Of a DNA stretch of 64,000 nt, positions 51,469 through 61,836 are shown piece after piece. Both the position numbers and the translations under genes were made by a program. The notes beneath the pieces are model-generated. The model was not told where the DNA came from and did not search any database. It worked only from the letters and a program-made list of their open reading frames with translations. The stretch is from DATARR01 sp034666985 (GTDB lineage: Bacteria > Acidobacteriota > Thermoanaerobaculia > Multivoradales > UBA5704), in contig JAXDKS010000006.1 of the NCBI GenBank assembly GCA_034666985.1, positions 62,001 through 126,000 of the forward strand, written 5' to 3'. Numbering within the stretch: the stretch's first letter is position 1; each line of letters begins with the position of its first letter.

Positions 51469-52398
51469 TCATTCCGCCTCGCTCGCCCGCTCCAGCTTCA
51501 GCCGGATGTTGACGAAGTTGTAGGGCGGCCAGGGACCCGTGTACTTGAGGATCAGGTTCTCGTAGCGCGCGTCGATCTCCTTCACCTTGCCGTCGAAGTC
51601 GGGCTCGCGGTCGCGGGCGACGAGGAAGGCGGCGTTGAGGATCATCTTGTCGCCGATCGGCTTGTTGGTGCGCGAGGCCACGGAGACGGCGCCCAGGGTG
51701 TCGAAGATCTCCGACACCAGCTTCTCGGAGCGCTCCTGGAGGAGCGAGTCGACGAGCCGGCCATACTGCATGCGGGCGAAGTAGGTGGAGCCCTTCTGGT
51801 TGGAGATCTCCTGGCGCAGCAGGCGGAGGTTCTCGTCCTCCTTCTCGATCTCGCTGATGATGGTCTCCGGCTCCCACAGGACCTTGAGACCGAACTCCAG
51901 CTTGTCCTGCATCTTCACCAGCACGTCGCGGAAGGCGTCGTAGGCGCTGCGCAGCAGCTCGACGATGTCCTCCGACGTCTTGAAGACCGTGCTGAAGGAC
52001 ATGGGGATCACCGTGTAGTCGCGCATCACGGCCTCGTTCACCCGCTCGTGGGCCAGCACGTTCTCGCGGGTGGGATCGTAGACCTCCAGGGGGGTGTCGG
52101 AGACCACCGCGGCGATGTCCTGGTAGCTGACCGTGTGGACCTCGGCGGGATCGGTGCCGATGCCGATGGGGCCGAAGCGGCGGGGCTCCTTCGTCTGGAT
52201 GATGCAGTAGACGTACTTGCCGCTGCGGCCGCCGGCGGCGCGGGAGGCCTCGGGGAAGGGCAGCAGCTCCGGGCGGCCGACGGGCTGCATCGCGGTCTCC
52301 TCCAGCGCGGCCTTAGGCACGGCCTTCTTCACGGCAACCTTCTTCGCGGCAACCTTCTTAGGCGTCGCGTCGGAACGGGTCGTCTTCGAGGGGCTCAT
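51469..52398 (-). CDS. gvpF: Gas vesicle protein GvpF family (copy 1) with basic N-terminal extension
   Basis: 309 aa. The first about 65 residues are unusual: PKKVAAKKVAVKKAVPKAAL, a Lys/Ala/Val repeat like histone H1 tails. The GvpF domain follows: KYVYCIIQTKEPRRFGPIGI, HERVNEAVMRDYTVIPMSFS, TGPWPPYNFVNIRLKLE at the end. ATG 52398 overlaps the stop of the response regulator gene. The best conserved of the three GvpF/L proteins in this operon. Confidence 0.9.
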   Translation of the reverse strand: MSPSKTTRSDATPKKVAAKKVAVKKAVPKAALEETAMQPVGRPELLPFPEASRAAGGRSGKYVYCIIQTKEPRRFGPIGIGTDPAEVHTVSYQDIAAVVSDTPLEVYDPTRENVLAHERVNEAVMRDYTVIPMSFSTVFKTSEDIVELLRSAYDAFRDVLVKMQDKLEFGLKVLWEPETIISEIEKEDENLRLLRQEISNQKGSTYFARMQYGRLVDSLLQERSEKLVSEIFDTLGAVSVASRTNKPIGDKMILNAAFLVARDREPDFDGKVKEIDARYENLILKYTGPWPPYNFVNIRLKLERASEAE

Positions 52399-52807
52399 GG
52401 CTGGGCTCCACCCTCCACGGTCGGTCTGGCGGCGAGCTGCCGCCGGACCTCCTGCTCCAGGTCCTTGGGCAGGCACGGCTTGGTCACCACCGCGTTGCAA
52501 CCCACGGCGCGAGCCTTGTCGTGAGCGCTCGCCAGCGCGTGCGCGGTCAGCGCGATGATGGGGATGTCCCGGGTGCGATCGTCCTGCTTCAGCCGCCGGG
52601 TGGCCTCCCAGCCGTCGATGCCCGGCAGCGAGAGGTCCATCAGGATGATGTCCGGCCGCAGCTCATACGCCTTCTCGATGGCTTCCAGGCCGTCGGCCGC
52701 GGTGGCGACGCGGAAGCCTCGGAACTCCAGGTACTCGGCGAAGATCTCGCGGCCATGGTCGACGTCGTCGACCACGAGGACGAGCGGTGGGTGCTTCTCG
52801 GGCGGGG

Positions 52808-52811
<4 letters not shown>
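52395..52811 (-). CDS. Single-domain response regulator
   Basis: 138 aa, receiver domain only. LVLVVDDVDHGREIFAEYLE supplies the acidic pocket, IILMDLSLPGIDGWEATRRL the phospho-acceptor Asp, IIALTAHALAS the switch Thr, and VVTKPCLPKDLE the Lys. No output domain, so it acts by protein contact, as CheY does. Overlaps the kinase (ATGA) and gvpF (ATGA): the phosphorelay is coupled to gas vesicle gene translation. Confidence 0.92.
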
Positions 52812-54964
<2,153 letters not shown>

Positions 54965-54967
54965 GCA

Positions 54968-55303
54968 TCAGACCTTCGGTGCCGAGCGGGTCCTTCGCGC
55001 CGGCAACTGCTCGCGGGCCATGGAGGCGGCGAGTTGGGAACGCAGCGAGGCGTTCTCCGCCAGCAGGTCCTCGGACGTCCGGCTCTCGATCGCCGGGCGC
55101 GACACCGAAGGCACCTGGGCGACGGCCTCCGAGTACTTGATGTAGGTGTCGATGGAGGCCACGACGATGCGGGCTTCCACCGTGAGCAGGTCGATACCGA
55201 CCAGCGAGACCCGGACCCAGGCATCGATGACGATGCCCTTGTCGAGGACACGGTCCAGGACGTCGATGAGACTGGTACCGCCAGAGGCTCTTTCAACCGG
55301 CAT
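54968..55303 (-). CDS. gvpA: Gas vesicle structural protein GvpA
   Basis: 111 aa. The canonical GvpA core: DVLDRVLDKGIVIDAWVRV then SLVGIDLLTVEARIVVASID and TYIKYSEAV. This forms the ribbed wall of the gas vesicle. The extra tail of about 45 residues (charged, ending RRTRSAPKV) is longer than in standard GvpA (about 70 aa). It lies 3 nt after gvpJ. Confidence 0.94.
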   Translation of the reverse strand: MPVERASGGTSLIDVLDRVLDKGIVIDAWVRVSLVGIDLLTVEARIVVASIDTYIKYSEAVAQVPSVSRPAIESRTSEDLLAENASLRSQLAASMAREQLPARRTRSAPKV

Positions 55304-55306
55304 GAT

Positions 55307-55669
55307 TCATTCCCCCTGGTTACTCTTGACGGGCTTGGTCCGGCGCCGCGGCTCGGACGGTTGCGGAACGGCCAGCCTGGCGACCTTCTCTTCGAGGAGA
55401 CGGACCTGCTCGCGCAGGGCGTCGTTCTCGAGCGAGATCTTCCGGGCTGCGACGGAGAGGTTCGGGTCGTGACGCCACCAGTCCAGGCCGATCTGCTCCG
55501 CCTTGTCGATGGAGCAGACCAGTAGACGGATGCGGATGGTGATCAGCTCGACTTCCGCCAGCGACACACGGATATCGCCGGCAATGACCAGTCCCTTGTC
55601 CAGGACGCGGTCCAGGATGTCGACCAGGCCGCTCGAGCGGCGGTAGGACGGTTCGATGGATGAAGTCAT
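55307..55669 (-). CDS. gvpJ: GvpJ-like gas vesicle protein
   Basis: 120 aa. GvpA-fold core DILDRVLDKGLVIAGDIRVS then LAEVELITIRIRLLVCSIDK and AEQIGLDWW. AGDIRV and DWW are GvpJ features, unlike the DAWVRV of GvpA. A C-terminal coiled coil (NDALREQVRLLEEKVARLAV) and basic tail follow. First gene of the gvp operon; likely a tip or minor wall component. Confidence 0.85.
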   Translation of the reverse strand: MTSSIEPSYRRSSGLVDILDRVLDKGLVIAGDIRVSLAEVELITIRIRLLVCSIDKAEQIGLDWWRHDPNLSVAARKISLENDALREQVRLLEEKVARLAVPQPSEPRRRTKPVKSNQGE

Positions 55670-55702
55670 GTCCTGGATAACGGCATGCGTTTTGGAGCCA
55701 CG

Positions 55703-55731
55703 ATCCTAGCCGAGAACGTTCGTTGGATCAA
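55703..55731 (-). promoter_or_regulatory. Gas vesicle operon promoter
   Basis: Minus strand TTGATC (55731-55726), 17-base spacer, TAGGAT (55708-55703). Start expected about 27 nt before ATG 55669. The only plausible promoter for the eleven-gene gvp run. Confidence 0.5.
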
Positions 55732-55822
55732 TGCAAGACCTCTGCCGCAAGCACACCTCGAAGACGCCGCGGAAGGCTGGTAGCATAGCCCTCCTGAAGG
55801 CCCCTGACGAGGAGGAACGGGA

Positions 55823-57676
55823 ATGGAGACTCTCCGGAGGCGTATCTGCTGGCTTTTGCTGACGTTCACCCTGCTGGCCCTGCCTGCCGGGACGGGCGGT
55901 GCCGCCGAGCCCGCGAAGACCGCCGGCAACGGCGATACCGGCGATATCGCCGCGGCCCGGGCTCTCTTCGAGAAGAACTTACAAGCCATCCGCGACCGGG
56001 ACAAGCAGACTTACCTCTCCTGCTATCTCGACTCCGACGGCCTGGCCCGCACCGGCCCCGAGGGCTTCCAGCTCGGCTACAAGGGCCTCGCCGCCACCGC
56101 CGGCCAGGGGTGGCCCGACCATATCGACGCCTCCGACATCCATCTCACGTCCGTCCGGCCGGGGCTGGTCTACGGCACCTACCGCTACCGGGTGCGCTAC
56201 GGCGCCCGGGAGGATTCCGGTCTCTCCGAGCGGCTGTTCACGCAGACCCCCAAGGGTTGGAAGATCGCCGTCAGCACGGCCTTCTCCGGCCTGCCCGGGG
56301 TGCCGCCTCCCCCTCGCGCCCTGGTGGGAGCGACGCTGGTGGACGGCACGGGCGGGCCGCCGGTGCCCGACGCCGTCGTAGTGCTGCGGGACGGCAAGAT
56401 CGATTGCGCGGGCTCCCGGGCCGCCTGCCCGGTGCCCTCCGGGGTGGACGTGACCGACCTCAAGGGGCTGTGGATCACCCCCGGCCTGGTGGATGCCCAC
56501 GTCCACTTCTCCCAGACCGGCTGGGCCGACGGCCGCCCGGACGCGATCGACGTGCGGCCGCAGCACCCCTATGAAGAGGTCGTCTCCGACCTCGCCCGGC
56601 ATCCCGAGCGCTTCGGCCGCACCTATCTCTGCTCGGGGGTGACGGCGGTCTTCGACGTGGGGGGCTACGCCTGGACCCTGGGTCTGCCGGCATGGTCCGA
56701 GGCGAGCGTCGAGGTGCCGCACGTGATGGCGGCCGGGCCGCTGCTCTCCACCATCGACCACTGGCTGAACCTGCCGGCGGAGCGTCAGTTCATGGTGTTG
56801 ACCGACGCCGACGCCGCCCGCGCCGAGGTGCGCTACCTGGCCGAGCGCGGCTCGGCCGCCGTGAAGGTCTGGTACATCGTGGACAAGGACCATCCGGTGG
56901 AGAAGTCCGCCGCCGCCGTCCATGCCGCCGGCGAGGAGGCGCGGGCCCGCAAGCTCCCCCTGATCGTCCATGCCACCGGCCTGGAGGAGGCCAAGGAGGC
57001 CCTGCGCGCCGGGGCGAAGCTGCTCGTCCACAGCGTGGGCGACCAGCCGGTGGACGACGAATTCCTGGACTTGGCGAAGAAGAACGGCGCCATCTACTGC
57101 CCCACCCTCACCGTCTTCCGGGGATATCTGAGGATGTCCACCGGCGCCGTCAGACACGAGGCGCCCAAGGTGGACGACCCCAACGGCTGCCTCGATCCCA
57201 TCACCCTCGCCCGGGTGGCCGAGACGGCGAAGTTGACCGCGCCCTTCCCCGCCGAGCGTCTCCAGGCCCGGGAGGCCGGGATTGCGAACGTCGAGAAGGT
57301 CACTGCCGCCAACCTCAAGAAGGTCTTCGACGCCGGCATCCCCATCGCCATGGGGACCGACGCCGGCAATCCGCTAACCCTCCACGGCCCCTCCGTCTAC
57401 GCCGAGATGGTGGCCATGCAGGCCGCCGGCCTCACCCCCCTGCAGGTGCTGACCGCCTCCACCCTGGGAGGAGCCCGGGCCATGGGGAGGGAGAAGGACT
57501 TCGGCACCGTGGAGAAGGGCAAGCAGGCCGACCTGCTGATCGTGGGCGCCGATCCCACCAAGGACGTGGCCAATCTGCGGCAGGTGCGCTGGGTGGTGCG
57601 GGGTGGGGTGGTGCGGGGGATCGAGGAGCTGCGGGCGCTGGCGACGACGGTGGCGAAGGAGGGGGGGGTAGGTTAG
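55823..57676 (+). CDS. Exported amidohydrolase with N-terminal NTF2/SnoaL-like domain
   Basis: 617 aa. Signal peptide (ICWLLLTFTLLALPAGTGGA), NTF2-like domain (about 40-155: ARALFEKNLQAIRDRDKQTY ... GYKGLAATAGQGWPDHI), then a metal-dependent amidohydrolase (about 165-600). Metal and catalytic residues: VDAHVHFS, K in AAVKVWYIVD, IVHATG, LLVHSVG, and D in GTDAGNP. C-terminal strand GKQADLLIVGADPTKDV closes the composite beta sandwich. Substrate unknown (imidazolonepropionase/prolidase-like group). GAGGAGGAA precedes ATG 55823. Confidence 0.87.
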   Translation: METLRRRICWLLLTFTLLALPAGTGGAAEPAKTAGNGDTGDIAAARALFEKNLQAIRDRDKQTYLSCYLDSDGLARTGPEGFQLGYKGLAATAGQGWPDHIDASDIHLTSVRPGLVYGTYRYRVRYGAREDSGLSERLFTQTPKGWKIAVSTAFSGLPGVPPPPRALVGATLVDGTGGPPVPDAVVVLRDGKIDCAGSRAACPVPSGVDVTDLKGLWITPGLVDAHVHFSQTGWADGRPDAIDVRPQHPYEEVVSDLARHPERFGRTYLCSGVTAVFDVGGYAWTLGLPAWSEASVEVPHVMAAGPLLSTIDHWLNLPAERQFMVLTDADAARAEVRYLAERGSAAVKVWYIVDKDHPVEKSAAAVHAAGEEARARKLPLIVHATGLEEAKEALRAGAKLLVHSVGDQPVDDEFLDLAKKNGAIYCPTLTVFRGYLRMSTGAVRHEAPKVDDPNGCLDPITLARVAETAKLTAPFPAERLQAREAGIANVEKVTAANLKKVFDAGIPIAMGTDAGNPLTLHGPSVYAEMVAMQAAGLTPLQVLTASTLGGARAMGREKDFGTVEKGKQADLLIVGADPTKDVANLRQVRWVVRGGVVRGIEELRALATTVAKEGGVG

Positions 57677-57777
57677 TAGAAGTTAGTCGGCCGGCGGGAC
57701 GCCAGCGGTCCCAGGAGGATGGCTCCCCAGGAATTCAGTGCGGACTTTCCGCGTTGCCTTCGCTGGGAGTTCTTACA

Positions 57778-58887
57778 ATGTCTGACGCACCCGTCACCGG
57801 TCTCACCGTTCCCACCCAGTACTGGCACGCGCTCGACAACGGGCGCATCCAGTGCGACGTCTGTCCGCGCTTCTGCAAGCTGCTCGAAGGGCAGCGGGGG
57901 CTCTGCTTCGTGCGGGCCCGCCAGGACGATCAGATCGTGCTCACCACCTGGGGGCGGTCGAGCGGCTTCTGTGTCGATCCCATCGAGAAGAAGCCCCTGA
58001 ATCACTTCCTGCCCGGCACGCCCGTCCTCTCCTTCGGCACGGCGGGCTGCAACCTGGCGTGCAAGTTCTGCCAGAACTGGGACGTCAGCAAATCGCGCGA
58101 GATCGACACCCTGGCAGATCAGGCGACGCCCGAGGTCATCGCGCAGGCCGCCCAGCGCCTCGGCTGCGCCAGCGTCGCCTTCACCTACAACGATCCGGTG
58201 ATTTTCCTGGAGTACGCGGTGGACGTGGCCGAAGCCTGCCACGCGGCGGGTCTCCAGGCCGTGGCGGTGACGGCTGGCGAGATCTGCCCCGCGCCCCGCG
58301 AGCACTTCTTCCGCCACATGGACGCCGCCAACGTGGACCTCAAGGGGTTCACCGAGGATTTCTACCGCAAGATCTGCGGCGGCGATCTCGGGCCCGTCCT
58401 CGACACCCTGAGGTATCTCAAGCACGAGACGGACGTCTGGTTCGAGATCACGACCCTGCTGATCCCCGGCGAGAACGACTCGGACCAGGAGCTGGACGCC
58501 ATGACCCGCTGGGTGGTGGACGAACTGGGGCCCGACGTCCCCATCCACTTCACGGCCTTCCACCCCGACTACAAGATGCTGGACAAGTCGCCCACGCCCC
58601 CCTCGACCCTCAAGCGGGCGCGGCGCATCGCCATGGCGAACGGCATCCGCTATGCCTACACCGGCAACGTCCACGACGAGGATGGCGGCAGCACCTGGTG
58701 CCACGGCTGCGGCGAGCGGCTGGTCGGCCGCGACTGGTTCGTGCTGACGGATTGGAACCTGACCCCCGAGGGAGCCTGCGCCACCTGCGGCACTCCCTGC
58801 GCCGGCCGCTTCCAGGCCCAGCCCGGGGCCTGGGGAGCGCGGCGGGTGCCGGTGCGGCTGCGGGACTTCGCAATCTCACCGGCGTGA
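57778..58887 (+). CDS. amrS: AmrS-type radical SAM enzyme (AmmeMemoRadiSam system)
   Basis: 369 aa. Radical SAM CX3CX2C in FGTAGCNLACKFCQNWDVSK. N-terminal IQCDVCPRFCKLLEGQRGLC and C-terminal TWCHGCGERLVGRDW / CATCGTPCAGRF give further metal-binding Cys sets. EKKPLNHFLPGTPVLSFGT and ITTLLIPGENDSDQELD match the family. Partners AmmeMemo proteins are not adjacent. The reaction is not well defined. ATG 57778 begins the conserved N terminus. Confidence 0.92.
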   Translation: MSDAPVTGLTVPTQYWHALDNGRIQCDVCPRFCKLLEGQRGLCFVRARQDDQIVLTTWGRSSGFCVDPIEKKPLNHFLPGTPVLSFGTAGCNLACKFCQNWDVSKSREIDTLADQATPEVIAQAAQRLGCASVAFTYNDPVIFLEYAVDVAEACHAAGLQAVAVTAGEICPAPREHFFRHMDAANVDLKGFTEDFYRKICGGDLGPVLDTLRYLKHETDVWFEITTLLIPGENDSDQELDAMTRWVVDELGPDVPIHFTAFHPDYKMLDKSPTPPSTLKRARRIAMANGIRYAYTGNVHDEDGGSTWCHGCGERLVGRDWFVLTDWNLTPEGACATCGTPCAGRFQAQPGAWGARRVPVRLRDFAISPA

Positions 58888-58890
58888 GGG

Positions 58891-60330
58891 CTACGGAAAA
58901 ATCCCCAGATCCTGATAGCAGATCGCGATCTTGTTGATCGCGTCGATGAAGGCCGCCGTGCGCAGATCAATCCCGTTGTCGTGGGCGGCGCGGATCTCCC
59001 GGAGATGGTGGAAGGCCGTCACCATGGTGTCCTCGAGCCCCGAATTCACCAGGTCCGCCTCGTCCGAGCCCTGGGCGGCGCTGGAGAGCTCGGCCTCGGA
59101 GAAGGAGCTCTCGGTCTTCCGCTCGACGGTCTTCAGGATGCGGCGGAAGGCCAGCTCCTCGGCCCGCTTCTCCATCCGCCCGAAGCGGACGTGGGCGAGG
59201 TTCTTCAGCCACTCGAAGTAGGAGACGAGCACGCCGCCCGCGTTGGCGTAGTGATCAGGGACGATCAGCACTCCCCGCTGGCTGAGCGTCTCGCTCGCGC
59301 CGCTGGTGGTCGGCCCATTCGCTCCTTCGACGATGATCCTGGCCTTGATGCGCGGCGCGTTCTCCTCGGTGATCTGATTCTCCAGCGCCGCCGGGACGAG
59401 GATGTCGCAGTCGAGCTCCAGCCCTTCCCGGGCGTTCTCCATCCTCTGGATCCGGTCGGGAAGATCCAGCTTCCGGATGGACTTGTCTCCGCGGCCCAGG
59501 GCGTTCCACTGGCTCACGATGGCCGCGGCGTCGAGCCCCTGGGGATCGTAGAGCATGCCGTCGAACTCGATCAGGCCGATGATGGTCGCCCCCATCTCCT
59601 GGAGGAACAGGGCGGCGTAGGAGCCGACGTTGCCGAGCCCCTGGACGATCACCCGCTTGCCTTCGATCCCCGGCGAGAGGCCGAGCTGCTTCATGTCCTC
59701 GCCGACGTTGCAGACGGCGCGGGTCACGAAGGCCACGCCGCGGCCGGTCGCCTCGGTGCGGCCGCGGATGCCCCCCTGGGCCAGCGGCTTGCCGGTGACG
59801 CAGGCAGCGCCCTCCAGCTTGTCCGGGGACAGGGCCGTGTAGGTGTCCACGATCCAGGCCATCTCCCGGGCGCCGGTGCCGAAGTCCGGGGCCGGCACGT
59901 CGATGCCGGGGCCGATGAAGTTCTTCTTCACCAGCTCGAAGGTGTAGCGACGGGTGAGCCGCTCCAGCTCGCCCTTGCTGTACTTCTTGCTGTCGATCTT
60001 GATGCCGCCCTTGGCGCCCCCGAAGGGGACGTCCACCACGGCGCACTTGTAGGTCATCAGCGCGGCGAGGGCCATCACCTCGTCCTCGTTCACCCCGAGG
60101 CTGTAGCGGATGCCACCCTTGGTGGGCAGCTTGTGGTGGCTGTGCTCGGCCCGCCAGGCATGGATCACCTCGATGGAGCCGTCGTCGCGCTGCAGCGGGA
60201 GGTTGAAATGATAGACGCTGTTGCAGGCCTTGATGATGGCCAGGAGCCCCGGCGAATGCTCGGTGAACGCGGCGGCGCGGTCGAAGTTGCGGTTCACCTG
60301 GTCGAAGAAGCTGAGGTGTTGGTTCGACAT
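58891..60330 (-). CDS. Glu/Leu/Phe/Val dehydrogenase (glutamate dehydrogenase type)
   Basis: 479 aa. KGGIRYSLGVNEDEVMALAA, catalytic Lys in DVPFGGAKGGIKIDSKKYSK, DVPAPDFGTGAREMAWIVDT, nucleotide-binding RVIVQGLGNVGSYAALFLQE. The substrate Lys in GGIRY fits glutamate. Interconverts glutamate and 2-oxoglutarate with NAD(P). ATG 60330 (MSNQHLSFFDQ) has GAGGAA upstream; the long frame before it is not coding. The stop lies 3 nt from the amrS stop (convergent). Confidence 0.92.
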   Translation of the reverse strand: MSNQHLSFFDQVNRNFDRAAAFTEHSPGLLAIIKACNSVYHFNLPLQRDDGSIEVIHAWRAEHSHHKLPTKGGIRYSLGVNEDEVMALAALMTYKCAVVDVPFGGAKGGIKIDSKKYSKGELERLTRRYTFELVKKNFIGPGIDVPAPDFGTGAREMAWIVDTYTALSPDKLEGAACVTGKPLAQGGIRGRTEATGRGVAFVTRAVCNVGEDMKQLGLSPGIEGKRVIVQGLGNVGSYAALFLQEMGATIIGLIEFDGMLYDPQGLDAAAIVSQWNALGRGDKSIRKLDLPDRIQRMENAREGLELDCDILVPAALENQITEENAPRIKARIIVEGANGPTTSGASETLSQRGVLIVPDHYANAGGVLVSYFEWLKNLAHVRFGRMEKRAEELAFRRILKTVERKTESSFSEAELSSAAQGSDEADLVNSGLEDTMVTAFHHLREIRAAHDNGIDLRTAAFIDAINKIAICYQDLGIFP

Positions 60331-60397
60331 GCGGATGGGTTCCTCGGGGATTGGATCAGGATCGATCGCCGCGCAGGGAGATCGGGGGCGACAGGGA

Positions 60398-60426
60398 GTG
60401 ATAGCATTCTTGCGGGTCTGCCGCAA
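60398..60426 (-). promoter_or_regulatory. Promoter of the glutamate dehydrogenase gene
   Basis: Minus strand TTGCGG (60426-60421), 17-base spacer, TATCAC (60403-60398), about 68 nt before ATG 60330. Confidence 0.5.
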
Positions 60427-60488
60427 CCTCTGGCCGGCGCGGCGGACGGATTTCCTGGCCGCCGCGCCGCGGCGGACCCCCCGATCGT

Positions 60489-60710
60489 ATGGCAACGCGC
60501 CCTCTCGGACTGCTTCTGGTGATTTTTGGCGTCGCGGTGGTCGCCGTCGGGCTCCTGGTGTGGTCCGGCGCCCTGTCCTGGCTCGGCCACCTCCCCGGCG
60601 ACGTGCGCATCGATCGCGGCAACGTCAAGGTCTTCATCCCCTTCACCTCGATGATCCTGATCTCGCTGGTCCTCACCCTGCTTCTCAACCTGCTGCGGCG
60701 GTTCTTCTGA
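60489..60710 (+). CDS. DUF2905 small membrane protein
   Basis: 73 aa, two TM helices (PLGLLLVIFGVAVVAVGLLV and a C-terminal ISLVLTLLLNLL) joined by LGHLPGDVRIDRGNVKVFIP, the DUF2905 hallmark. Function unknown. Its stop TGA overlaps the presumed CTG start of the MscS gene. Confidence 0.9.
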   Translation: MATRPLGLLLVIFGVAVVAVGLLVWSGALSWLGHLPGDVRIDRGNVKVFIPFTSMILISLVLTLLLNLLRRFF

Positions 60711-61798
60711 GCTGGCTCCAGACCACCTTCTTCCTGGGGAGCTCCCTGCGGCAGTGGGCGACCGCGGCCGGCATCGTCCTCCTGGTCTTCCTCTCCCTGC
60801 TGCTGGTGCGGCGGCTGATCGTCCGCCGGCTGGGCCGGATCGCGGCGCGCACCCCCACCGGGCTGGACGACATCGCCGTCGAGGTGGCGAAGCGCACCCG
60901 CACCCTGCTCGTGCTCGTCCCGGCCCTCTGGCTGGGCAGCCTGGAGCTGGACCTCCATCCCACCGTGGACCGGGTGATGCGCGGGGCGGCGGCACTCGCC
61001 GTGTTCCTCCAGGTCGCCCTCTGGGTGTCGCTCGCCATCGATCTCTGGGTGGAGCGGGCCCAGCGCCGGCGGCTGGAGGAGGATGCCTCCTCCGTGGCCC
61101 TCGCCGGCGTGCTCCGCTTCGTGGGCAAGCTGGTCCTCTGGACAATCCTCCTGCTGGCGGCGCTCGACAACCTGGGGATCAACGTCACCGCCCTGGTGGC
61201 GGGCCTGGGGATCGGCGGCGTGGCTGTCGCGCTCGCCCTGCAGAACGTCCTGTCGGACCTCTTCGCCTCCCTCGCCATCCTCTTCGACAAGCCGTTCGTC
61301 ATCGGCGACGCCATCTCGGTGGGCGACGTGTCGGGCAGGGTGGAGAGCATCGGCCTGAAGACCACCCGGCTGCGCAGCGTCTCGGGCGAGCAGGTGATCC
61401 TGGCCAACGGCGAGCTGCTGAAGAGCCGCATCCACAACTGGAAGCGGATGAGCGAGCGCCGGGTCGTCCTCGCCTTCGGCGTCCCCTATCAGACTCCGGC
61501 CGACGCCATCGAGCGCATCCCGGGCCTCGTGCGCCGGCTCGTCGAGGCGCAGGACCTCACCCGCTTCGACCGCGCCCATTTCAAGGGCTTCGGCCCCTCA
61601 TCCCTCGACTTCGAGGCCGTCTATTGGATCCTCACCCCCGATTACAATGCCTTCATGGACCGGCAGCAGGCGGTCAACCTGGGCCTGCTGCGCGAGCTGG
61701 AGGCGGCGGGGGTCGTCTTCGCCGATGCCTCCAGGGCCCTGCTGCCGGTCAGGAATCCCGACCCTTCGTCCCGCAACCTTCCCCCGGAACGGCCGTAA
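60707..61798 (+). CDS. MscS-family mechanosensitive channel
   Basis: About 363 aa. TM helices at about 18-40, 65-85, 90-112 and 140-165; the pore-lining helix is VTALVAGLGIGGVAVALALQ, then NVLSDLFASLAILFDKPFVI and GDVSGRVESIGLKTTRLRS of the MscS beta domain. No ATG, GTG or TTG precedes the first TM helix in frame after the last shadow; the CTG at 60707 would overlap the upstream TGA (CTGA) as ATGA and GTGA do elsewhere here. The first GTG (near 60806) would remove TM1. Relieves turgor by ion release. Confidence 0.85.
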   Translation: MSWLQTTFFLGSSLRQWATAAGIVLLVFLSLLLVRRLIVRRLGRIAARTPTGLDDIAVEVAKRTRTLLVLVPALWLGSLELDLHPTVDRVMRGAAALAVFLQVALWVSLAIDLWVERAQRRRLEEDASSVALAGVLRFVGKLVLWTILLLAALDNLGINVTALVAGLGIGGVAVALALQNVLSDLFASLAILFDKPFVIGDAISVGDVSGRVESIGLKTTRLRSVSGEQVILANGELLKSRIHNWKRMSERRVVLAFGVPYQTPADAIERIPGLVRRLVEAQDLTRFDRAHFKGFGPSSLDFEAVYWILTPDYNAFMDRQQAVNLGLLRELEAAGVVFADASRALLPVRNPDPSSRNLPPERP

Positions 61799-61836
61799 CA
61801 GGTTCGGGAGAGAACTGTTCTCGGAAAGGAGCTTCT

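Noticed and set aside
56692..57777. Long upstream extension of the AmrS gene through the amidohydrolase
   Set aside because: It reads the amidohydrolase in the wrong frame; the conserved AmrS N terminus starts at ATG 57778.
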